Of a DNA stretch of 16,214 nt, positions 7,347-14,237 are shown in pieces. Below the pieces are notes generated by a model. That model did no database searches and was not told where the DNA came from. It worked only from the letters and a program-made list of their open reading frames with translations. This DNA is from Lachnospiraceae bacterium. Its GTDB lineage: Bacteria > Bacillota > Clostridia > Lachnospirales > Lachnospiraceae. Where the stretch lies: NCBI GenBank assembly GCA_900769175.1, contig CAAGFP010000050.1, positions 1-16,214 of the forward strand, in the 5' to 3' direction. A program made the translations under genes and the position numbers. Position 1 is the first letter of the stretch. The number at the start of each line of letters is the position of its first letter.

Positions 7347-7363
7347 AAAATGAGGAACGAGCG

Positions 7364-9817
7364 ATGACTGAAAAAACAATTGCGAAAAATAATGTGAAAG
7401 AAACAAAAACTGCAGAAAATAAAGCCGTAAAATCAAAAGAAGAAAAAGAGAGTAAAACAATAGAAACAAAAACAGAAAATGAAAAAAATAAACCTGTAAA
7501 AAAGAAAGATATGAATGAAGTAATTGAAATGAAACAAAAAATGAAAGAAATGAAAAAAGAAAAAAATGAAATAAAAGAAAGAAATGAAATAAAAGAAAGA
7601 AATGAAATAAAAGCAATAAATGAAATAAACGAAAAAAAAGTAATGAAAGATATGAAAGATAATCAGGCTCCCATGGTTAATATTGAGAAACTTGATTTAA
7701 AGAATCCCGAATTTTATACGAACCGGGAACTGTCCTGGCTGGCGTTCAATGAAAGGATTCTGGGTGAGGCGAAGGATAAAACACTTCCGCTGTTTGAACG
7801 TTTGAAGTTTTTAAGTATTACTGCGTCGAATCTGGATGAATTTTTCATGGTGCGTGTTGCATCCTTGAAAGACATGGAGGATGCAGGATACCAGAAACGC
7901 GATATTTCCGGAATGACGCCGAAGCAGCAGCTTTCTGCAATCAGTAAAAGAACGCACGAACTGGTAAACAGCCAGTATTCGGTTTATAATCGTTCGCTTC
8001 TTCCCATGCTGAAATCCGCAGGGCTGGAAATTATTGAAAAGCATGAGGATTTAACGAAGGAACAGGGAGAGTTTGTGGACCGGTTTTTCCATGACAGTGT
8101 GTATCCGGTTTTGACTCCGATGGCAGTAGACTCTTCAAGACCGTTTCCGCTGATTCGGAATAAATCTTTAAATATCGGTGCGCTCGTAAAGCGTAAAGGT
8201 TCAAAAAAGAAACAGGATTTTGAATTCGCAACGGTTCAGGTTCCCAGTGTGCTTTCGAGAATTGTTGAAATTCCGGGCAAAGAGGGAAGAAGTGTTATTT
8301 TTCTGGAAGAAATCATTGAAAGAAATATCAGTAAGCTGTTTTTAAATTATGATGTGATGGCAGTAAATCCGTTTCGTATTATGAGAAATGCAGACCTTTC
8401 CATCGACGAGGACGAGGCGGAGGATTTGTTGAAAGAAATTGAAAAGCAGGTAAAACGCCGTCAGTGGGGAAAGGCAATCCGTCTTGAAATTCCGGATGAC
8501 ATGAATAAAAATCTGCGTTCCATTCTGCAAAAGGAGCTTGGAATTAAGGAAGAAGATATTTTTCGAATCCATGGACCGATTGACCTGACTGTCTTTATGA
8601 AAATGTATGGAATGGAAGGGTTTGAGGAATACAAAACTCCGAAATTTAATCCGGTTCCGGTCAATGAGTTTTCGTCGGAAGAGGATATTTTCACATCCAT
8701 TCGCAGACAGGATATTTTAATGCATCATCCTTACCAGAGCTTTGAACCGGTTGTGGAATTTATCCGACAGTCGGCAAAGGATCCGGATGTGCTTGCAATT
8801 AAGCAGACCCTTTATCGTGTCAGCGGCAATTCGCCGATTATTGCTGCTTTGGCTGAGGCAGCTGAAAACGGCAAACAGGTTTCGGTGCTCGTAGAACTTA
8901 AAGCGCGTTTTGATGAGGAAAACAATATTGTATGGGCAAGAAAGCTGGAACAGGCGGGTTGTCATGTTATCTATGGACTGGTAGGTTTGAAAACACATAG
9001 TAAAATTACTCTTGTAGTAAGGAAGGAAAGCGACGGAATCCGAAGATATGTTCATTTGGCGACCGGAAACTATAATGATGCGACCGCAAAACTTTATACG
9101 GACTTAGGGCTTTTCACCTGCGATGAAGCAATCGGGGAAGACGCAACTGCCGTATTCAACATGCTCTCCGGCTATTCCGAACCGCTTGGCTGGAATAAAC
9201 TTTCTCTTGCACCTCTTTGGATGAAGGAGCGCTTCCTATTTTTAATTGAACGGGAAAAGAAGCTGGCTTGCAAGAACGAAGGCGGAAGAATCATTGCAAA
9301 AATGAACTCGCTTTGTGACAGGGATATCATTGTGGCATTGTATGAAGCTGCCGCAGCAGGCGTAAAAATTGATTTGATTGTGCGCGGAATCTGTTGTTTG
9401 AAGACCGGTATTCCGGGCGTGAGTGAGAATATTGTAGTTCATTCCATTGTCGGAAACTTCCTTGAGCATAGCCGGATTTATTATTTTGGAAATGGTGGAA
9501 ATCCGGAATATTATTTAAGCAGTGCAGACTGGATGCCGCGAAACTTGGAGCGCCGTGTGGAGATTTTATTCCCTGTCGAGGATGAACACTTAAGAGAACG
9601 AATCAAAGATATTCTTGACTGTCAGCTACGCGATAATTTGAAGGCGTATTTTCTGCAGCCGGATGGCACTTATATAAAGGCTGATAAGCGCGGAAAAGTG
9701 CTTTTTGGTTCTCAGGATTATTTCTGCGAGCAGGCAATCAGCCATCAAAAAAGCATAAAAGCAGAGAAAAAGAATGCAAGAGTATTCGTGCCGGAGAAGA
9801 ATCCAAAGATAAAATAG
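7364..9817 (+). CDS. ppk1: Polyphosphate kinase 1 with Lys-rich N-terminal extension
   Basis: The protein has 817 residues. PPK1 reversibly transfers the ATP gamma-phosphate to the polyphosphate chain. Residues ~108 onward are the canonical enzyme: TNRELSWLAFNERIL, SNLDEFFMVRVASLKD, then the two phospholipase-D-like catalytic domains. H545 lies in THSK and H702 in EHSRIYYF. They are 157 residues apart, the same distance as E. coli H435 and H592 (recalled), so the active site appears intact. HLATGNYND and YTDLGLFT are also present. Residues 1-~105 are a Lys/Glu/Asn low-complexity tail not needed by the family, including four 18-bp DNA repeats (7564-7635, coding NEIKER-like units). The start ATG 7364 has GAGGAA at 7352-7357 with 6-nt spacing, which supports the tail being translated. 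An internal start near M104 (about 7673) lacks a good ribosome site. It is probably co-transcribed with ppx. Confidence 0.95.
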   Translation: MTEKTIAKNNVKETKTAENKAVKSKEEKESKTIETKTENEKNKPVKKKDMNEVIEMKQKMKEMKKEKNEIKERNEIKERNEIKAINEINEKKVMKDMKDNQAPMVNIEKLDLKNPEFYTNRELSWLAFNERILGEAKDKTLPLFERLKFLSITASNLDEFFMVRVASLKDMEDAGYQKRDISGMTPKQQLSAISKRTHELVNSQYSVYNRSLLPMLKSAGLEIIEKHEDLTKEQGEFVDRFFHDSVYPVLTPMAVDSSRPFPLIRNKSLNIGALVKRKGSKKKQDFEFATVQVPSVLSRIVEIPGKEGRSVIFLEEIIERNISKLFLNYDVMAVNPFRIMRNADLSIDEDEAEDLLKEIEKQVKRRQWGKAIRLEIPDDMNKNLRSILQKELGIKEEDIFRIHGPIDLTVFMKMYGMEGFEEYKTPKFNPVPVNEFSSEEDIFTSIRRQDILMHHPYQSFEPVVEFIRQSAKDPDVLAIKQTLYRVSGNSPIIAALAEAAENGKQVSVLVELKARFDEENNIVWARKLEQAGCHVIYGLVGLKTHSKITLVVRKESDGIRRYVHLATGNYNDATAKLYTDLGLFTCDEAIGEDATAVFNMLSGYSEPLGWNKLSLAPLWMKERFLFLIEREKKLACKNEGGRIIAKMNSLCDRDIIVALYEAAAAGVKIDLIVRGICCLKTGIPGVSENIVVHSIVGNFLEHSRIYYFGNGGNPEYYLSSADWMPRNLERRVEILFPVEDEHLRERIKDILDCQLRDNLKAYFLQPDGTYIKADKRGKVLFGSQDYFCEQAISHQKSIKAEKKNARVFVPEKNPKIK

Positions 9818-9931
9818 GGATGTAAAAAGTCGGAATATCTTCTTAAAATGCAGAGGGTAGAATGAGTGGATGAATCTGTATCATGGAACGATAGGGAATC
9901 ATTTAGGATAAAATATATGAAAGGTAAAAAA

Positions 9932-10534
9932 ATGAAGATTATTTTAGCATCTAAGTCGCCCAGAAGGAAGGAACTTCTGGAGCAGACCGGAATTTCGTTT
10001 GAAGTCATGGTAAGCGATGCAGACGAAAATATAAAAGAAAAAGATCCTGTGAAATTTGTGGAAAAACTATCTAAGAGAAAAGCAGAGGCTGTATTATCCG
10101 AAATGGATTCGAAGCGGAAAAAGGAATTCGTCGAAGAATTCACTATTATCGGTTCCGATACCATTGTTATTTTCGATGGTGAAGTGATGGGCAAACCGAA
10201 AGATAAAAAGGATGCAAGAAGAATGCTCAAAAAACTCTCCGGGCAGACCCACGAGGTTTACACCGGGGTGACGATACTGTACATTAAAAACGGAAAGAAA
10301 CGGACGAAATCTTTCTATGAATGTACGAAAGTAAAAATGTATCCGATATCGGATGAGCAGCTGGATGAATATTTAAACCGGTCGCTTGATTGGGCAGATA
10401 AAGCCGGTGCTTACGGCATCCAGGAGGAATTTGGTGCCCGCTACATTAAGAGAATCAAAGGAGATTACAATAATGTGGTAGGTCTTCCGACTTCGAGGTT
10501 ATTTCAGGAACTGATAAAATCAGGCCTGATATAA
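9932..10534 (+). CDS. maf: Maf-family nucleoside triphosphate pyrophosphatase
   Basis: The protein has 200 residues from ATG 9932, matching the usual Maf length of about 190-200. Maf proteins hydrolyse non-canonical or excess NTPs to NMP and pyrophosphate in the cytoplasm, and have been tied to septum formation. It shows the N-terminal ASKSPRRKELL, GSDTIV, GKPKDKKDARRML, LSGQTHEVYTGV and the C-terminal WADKAGAYGIQ motif. The start was chosen because the fold begins at MKIILAS and AAAGG (9920-9924) sits 7 nt upstream; longer in-frame versions from 9866 or 9917 would only add a non-conserved tail. It follows ppk1 by 114 nt with no clear terminator between. Its last codons lie inside the first unit of a 33-bp repeat. 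Confidence 0.92.
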   Translation: MKIILASKSPRRKELLEQTGISFEVMVSDADENIKEKDPVKFVEKLSKRKAEAVLSEMDSKRKKEFVEEFTIIGSDTIVIFDGEVMGKPKDKKDARRMLKKLSGQTHEVYTGVTILYIKNGKKRTKSFYECTKVKMYPISDEQLDEYLNRSLDWADKAGAYGIQEEFGARYIKRIKGDYNNVVGLPTSRLFQELIKSGLI

Positions 10535-10617
10535 TAATACAGTCTTATAGAATCAGGTCTGATATAATAATATAGTCTCACATAATCGGGCATGATATAA
10601 AATATATAAATAGTCAC
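10519..10617. repeat. Three tandem 33-bp repeats with palindromic cores, overlapping the maf 3' end
   Basis: Palindromic cores ATCAGGCCTGAT (10519-10530), ATCAGGTCTGAT (10552-10563) and ATCGGGCATGAT (10585-10596) recur every 33 bp, each followed by ATATAATAATA-like sequence. The first core codes the last maf residues and the stop, so the array appears to have grown from the gene end. The palindrome decays away from the gene. Confidence 0.8.
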
Positions 10618-10635
10618 AAAATGTGATACTGCAAT

Positions 10636-10711
10636 AAAAAATCCCATCCCGGAATTGTCTCTCGGGTAATTCACACCCATAGGAAACAACTCTGAAATGG
10701 GATATTTTTTT
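10636..10711. terminator. Shared terminator between convergent maf and PHP-HAD genes
   Basis: ATCCCAT (10641-10647) and ATGGGAT (10697-10703) pair around a ~49-nt loop. A-runs (10636-10641) lie on the left and seven T (10705-10711) on the right, so either strand has a T-run after the stem. The loop holds further pairing (CCCG 10648-10651 with CGGG 10663-10666). The place, between two gene ends, fits a bidirectional terminator. Confidence 0.65.
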
Positions 10712-10713
10712 AT

Positions 10714-12378
10714 TTATTTCGATAATTCCTGAATAAAAGGAACCAGTCCGTCATTATCGTTTGTCCGGAACGTGATATAATCTGCGGCTTTCTTTGCTTC
10801 GGCGGTTCCGTTTAACATGCAGACTCCATGCGCAGCTTTGACAAGCATTGTGATATCGTTTTCAGCATCTGCGAATGCATAAGTGTTGGATTCCGGTATT
10901 CCGAGATAGTCGCACATCGTATGAATCGCCTGGCCTTTTCCGGAATTGAGTGGCAAAAGCTCCAGAAAATTTCGATTGCTGAACAGACATTGCAATCGGT
11001 CTCCGAATTCGTTCATAATTTCTTTCTGTATCGGAATTAATGCGTCCGGGTCCTTTAAATTCATGATAATTATTTTATATGGGTTCGGACTGATTTCAAG
11101 TGCGTCGGGCACGATTCGGTATTCCAGGTTTACATAATTTGAATAAAATTTTACTTCTTCGGTTTCACGTTCTGCGAGTACCTCATCCTGAGAGTATGTG
11201 TGAAAGTGGAACCCGATTTCTTTGATTCGCTCTATGATGCTTTTGGCAATCTCATGGTCCATCGTAATGGGATTGATTACTTCGTCTTTTTCGGAATCCC
11301 AGATAAGTCCGCCGTTAAATGCGGCAATCAGCGGTTTATATTTTATCAAATCAAGCGAAGCGGCAAGCTTTTTGATGGAAGAGAGGGGGCGTCCGGTGGA
11401 AATGGAGAAAACATGCCCTTTTTTTATGGCTTCTTCCAAGGCTTTACCGGTTAATTCGGAAATCTGTTTTTTCTCGTTTAAAAGAGTGCCGTCCATGTCA
11501 AAAAACATCAGATTCTTTTCATGCGTGGAAAAATTCTCTAAATATTTTGCCTGCATTGCATCCAGTAAATCTTCCGGAATGAAGAGATTCCCACGACCTT
11601 TACCAAGTGAAATGTCCGGTTTGTTTTTGCCGTGATAATCGCTGCCACCGGTAATGAAAAGGTCATACTTGGCGGCAAGTTTACGAATCAGGCGCTCGTC
11701 GGCAGGAGCGTAGGTGCTGTAAATGGATTCAATTCCGGCAAGTCCGGCTTTTTTTAATTCGCCAACCAGCGTGTCCAGCTCATTCTCGGAATAATGGCAG
11801 AGAATCGGATGCGCAAAGGTGGGGAGCCCGCCGGCTTCACGAATTAAATCAATTGCTTCAAACGGAGTAATTCGTTCACGAGGCACATAACAGGGGGCGC
11901 CGTCTCCTACATATTTATTGAAACCTTCCTGAATGGTTTTAATATCTCCCTGCTCAAGCATATATACCACAAAATGCATTTTCGTGATAATGGCATCCGG
12001 GAAACGTGCGCGAAGCTTCTCATAAGTGATATCGATTCCCTGCTCGCGCAAAAGGGAGCAAATTTTATGATTTCGTTCTTCACGCAGCTGAACAAAACGC
12101 TCCAAATGGGAAGAGAGCGATTCGTTGTAAGGGTTAATATAATGTCCGAGAATATGAATTTCCTTTCCGTTGAGTGCGGTGGATAGTTCAATTCCGGGGA
12201 TTACTTCCAAATCATATGTCCTGGCGGCTTCAAGCGCCTCCTCGATTCCTTTGGTAGAATCGTGATCGGTTAACGCGAATGCACGAAGACCGCAGGCAGC
12301 AGCTTCTTTCACCAGCTCTGTCGGAGTTTGGGTTCCGTCTGAAAATGTGGAATGAACGTGTAAATCAATTGTTTTCAT
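10714..12378 (-). CDS. PHP-domain phosphoesterase fused to a Cof-type (HAD-IIB) phosphatase
   Basis: The protein has 554 residues from ATG at 12378-12376; AAGGA lies 6 nt upstream on the - strand. Residues 1-~280 are a PHP domain like TrpH/YciV: H7-x-H9 in DLHVHS, LTDHDS, PGIELST, TFAHP and GSDYHG supply the metal ligands. Relatives act on nucleotide 3',5'-bisphosphates or short RNA 5' ends. Residues ~288-554 are a Cof-type HAD phosphatase: FFDMDGTLL (nucleophile Asp), STGRP, a Cof-type cap with NGG, the motif-III Lys in SGKGQAI and FADAENDITM (motif IV, with Ala where Gly is usual). Both active sites look complete, so it may act twice on phosphorylated metabolites, for example stepwise on a nucleotide bisphosphate; this is inference. 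An in-frame extension to 12441 has no ribosome site or conserved sequence. Confidence 0.9.
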   Translation of the reverse strand: MKTIDLHVHSTFSDGTQTPTELVKEAAACGLRAFALTDHDSTKGIEEALEAARTYDLEVIPGIELSTALNGKEIHILGHYINPYNESLSSHLERFVQLREERNHKICSLLREQGIDITYEKLRARFPDAIITKMHFVVYMLEQGDIKTIQEGFNKYVGDGAPCYVPRERITPFEAIDLIREAGGLPTFAHPILCHYSENELDTLVGELKKAGLAGIESIYSTYAPADERLIRKLAAKYDLFITGGSDYHGKNKPDISLGKGRGNLFIPEDLLDAMQAKYLENFSTHEKNLMFFDMDGTLLNEKKQISELTGKALEEAIKKGHVFSISTGRPLSSIKKLAASLDLIKYKPLIAAFNGGLIWDSEKDEVINPITMDHEIAKSIIERIKEIGFHFHTYSQDEVLAERETEEVKFYSNYVNLEYRIVPDALEISPNPYKIIIMNLKDPDALIPIQKEIMNEFGDRLQCLFSNRNFLELLPLNSGKGQAIHTMCDYLGIPESNTYAFADAENDITMLVKAAHGVCMLNGTAEAKKAADYITFRTNDNDGLVPFIQELSK

Positions 12379-12468
12379 AGTGTGTCCTTTATGTTGTGTC
12401 ATTAATTGTGTTTTACATGGAATGAATTCATTGCTTGGCAAGGATTCTTTACCTGAAATAAAATTACG

Positions 12469-12482
12469 GGGAATAGATTCCC
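12469..12482. promoter_or_regulatory. Inverted repeat GGGAAT-2-ATTCCC in the leader of the PHP-HAD gene
   Basis: Perfect 6-bp arms with a 2-nt centre lie just downstream of the likely -10 box of the - strand gene, about where transcription would start. The position suits an operator. No regulator is known to match it. Confidence 0.35.
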
Positions 12483-12495
12483 GCGTGACACCTAT

Positions 12496-12501
12496 ATTAT
12501 A
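12496..12501 (-). promoter_or_regulatory. Likely -10 box for the PHP-HAD gene
   Basis: TATAAT is perfect on the - strand (ATTATA on +). The -35 region is poor (no TTGACA-like hexamer at 16-18 bp). It would leave a leader of about 110 nt. Confidence 0.4.
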
Positions 12502-12610
12502 AACGTTTTAATGAAAAATAAAACCTCTTATTCTTATTTCTTTTGTTTGGCAGCAGTTCTATTATATAAAATTCCCAAGAATGCTATTATGGTTCAGTAT
12601 TTCGGAAGGT

Positions 12611-12905
12611 AGTGGTTCAAGAACCCGTGAGTCGGGAGAAATGGAACCACAGAGGTTCTGGTTGGCGCGAGGTGGTGGTTCGAGAACCAGTGGGGATGGA
12701 GATATAGAACCCGTAGGGTTCTGAATTGATAAAATCGGTGGAACTAAAACCCCCACAGGGGCGAAATTAGAACCATAGAGGTTCCGGCCGGTGTGAGGTG
12801 GTGGTTCGAGAACCAGTGGTACTGGAGATATGGAACCCGCAGGGTTCTGAATTGATAAAATCGGTGGAACTAAAACCTCCGCAGGGGAGAAATTAGAACC
12901 AAATA
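12611..12905 (+). repeat. Phased palindrome array 2 (63-bp family)
   Basis: GGTTC-2 nt-GAACC is centred at 12619.5, 12682.5 and 12808.5. It alternates with GAACC(C)-loop-(G)GGTTC centred at 12651, 12714, 12777 and 12840. Every step is exactly 31.5 bp. The expected palindrome at 12745.5 is degenerate (GGTGGAACTAAAACC), and 12871.5 repeats that degenerate form. A CCGGCCGG palindrome sits at 12784-12791. The 126-bp double unit recurs at 12675/12801 and matches array 3 with few changes. It lies in the divergent region between the PHP-HAD gene and the cyclase gene. Bases 12906-13051 beyond it are AT-rich and hold no firm feature other than the cyclase ribosome site. Confidence 0.9.
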
Positions 12906-13051
12906 GAAGCAAAATGTGATAAATCATAGCAACTACATGAGGAAAAAACTGATTTCCATCTTTTCTTTTTATTTAATCAATGATATTATGTAGAGGATAA
13001 TGTTTAAAATTATCTTAAGTATCGTAAATTGAAAAACGGGAGTTTCAATCC

Positions 13052-14191
13052 ATGATAACAATCATAAAAAATCTGTATCGTTATGTCAGAAATATCAGCA
13101 TTGGCGAAGAGACGATACTTGATAAAGATAAAATTAATCTGTCGCTGTTTTTGGTTATGGCGGTCCATTTTATTAATGCTTTTTTCCTTGGATTTTACGG
13201 AAATATCGGATTATGTCTCTTCCATATCGTCATGGGACTTTTATATCTTGCAATGAGCGGTATTCAAAATGAGCAGAAATATGCGATTGTAACAATTGTA
13301 TCCTGCGTGGAAATCGTTGCTGCTTCAGTTGTCGTTTGCCTGATGATTGGAAAGGAAATGGGCGGGAACATGCTGGGATTTAATTTATACTGCATTGCAG
13401 TGATTCCGGCTGTCTTTTATATCAGTTCGTCGGTGAAAAATTTCAAAAAACCGACACTGTTTTCCATGTGTGTTACGTTGGTTTGCCTCGTGGCTTTTAC
13501 TTTTACAATGATTTATTCCGGAAATATAAAGGAGGAGCCAACGCATCTGCCTTCCGCACTTACCACGGTTATTCAGATTTTTAATGGTTTTGTTACTTTC
13601 TTTTCGCTGTTTATTTATTCGACATTGAATAGTTGGGAGAGTAAAAACAGCACGGAAATGCTTACAAGAAGAAACGAGCAGCTCACCCAGCTCTCAAGCC
13701 GTGATCCGCTTACCAAACTTGCCAATCGTCGAAGCATGATGGAGAAACTGAATATTGCGATGAGCAGGTTAAGAAATCAGAACAAGCCGTTCTGCGTAAT
13801 TCTTGGCGACATAGATGATTTTAAGAAAATTAACGATAAATACGGTCATGACTGCGGAGACAAAGTGTTGACCACGGTTGCAGCTGTGATTATGAAAAAT
13901 ATCCGCGAAAATGATTTTGCGTGCAGATGGGGTGGCGAGGAAATTCTAATTCTGATTGAAGGCTCCATTGGTTCCACCGACACCATTGCAAGAAGAATCT
14001 GGGAAGACATCGGGCATGCCGAAGTTGAGCATGACGGCATGAAAATCAAAGTGACGATGACCTTCGGCGTTGCGGAAGCTGCTATGAATCTTCGCCTTGA
14101 AGATTTAATCCAGCAGGCAGACAACAGATTATATTACGGAAAAGGACACGGAAAGAACCAGGTGGTCGTTTCCATGCCGAATGGATTTTAG
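13052..14191 (+). CDS. Membrane diguanylate cyclase (GGDEF)
   Basis: The protein has 379 residues. It should make cyclic di-GMP from two GTP at the inner face of the membrane. Residues ~28-200 contain about six hydrophobic segments (for example LFLVMAVHFINAFFLG, LCLFHIVMGLLYLAM, VEIVAASVVVCLMIG, VTLVCLVAFTFTMIY) with no recognised sensor domain. A short coiled linker (ML.RRNEQL..LSSRDPLTKLANRR) leads into the GGDEF domain (~215-372). GGEEI (294-298) is an active-form signature, DIDDFKKINDKYGH is present, and R285-E-N-D288 lies five residues before it, matching the RxxD inhibitory site. Product feedback is therefore expected. The start ATG 13052 has GGGAG at 13038-13042. The signal sensed is unknown. 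The ABC-F gene follows after 46 nt. Confidence 0.92.
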   Translation: MITIIKNLYRYVRNISIGEETILDKDKINLSLFLVMAVHFINAFFLGFYGNIGLCLFHIVMGLLYLAMSGIQNEQKYAIVTIVSCVEIVAASVVVCLMIGKEMGGNMLGFNLYCIAVIPAVFYISSSVKNFKKPTLFSMCVTLVCLVAFTFTMIYSGNIKEEPTHLPSALTTVIQIFNGFVTFFSLFIYSTLNSWESKNSTEMLTRRNEQLTQLSSRDPLTKLANRRSMMEKLNIAMSRLRNQNKPFCVILGDIDDFKKINDKYGHDCGDKVLTTVAAVIMKNIRENDFACRWGGEEILILIEGSIGSTDTIARRIWEDIGHAEVEHDGMKIKVTMTFGVAEAAMNLRLEDLIQQADNRLYYGKGHGKNQVVVSMPNGF

Positions 14192-14237
14192 AACGGATAA
14201 AATAAGTAAGAATTTTGATTAAGGAGTCAATTTTATA

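Noticed and set aside
7299..7616. Phe/Leu-rich 105-aa - strand frame opposite the ppk1 5' end
   Set aside because: It is the mirror of the Lys-rich repeat coding of PPK1, with no ribosome site or conserved domain.
10641..10703. Riboswitch or structured RNA between maf and the PHP-HAD gene
   Set aside because: Several small pairings exist, but it lies between two gene ends and no known riboswitch consensus was recognised. A shared terminator is simpler.
12675..12690. tRNA T-arm mimic (GGTTCGA resembles the T-loop)
   Set aside because: No D-arm, anticodon arm or acceptor stem surrounds it, and the sequence is explained by the palindrome period.
12562..12927. 121-aa open frame on the - strand across array 2
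   Set aside because: It is a by-product of the 63-bp period. Its sequence differs from the frames in arrays 1 and 3, and stems rather than codons are conserved.
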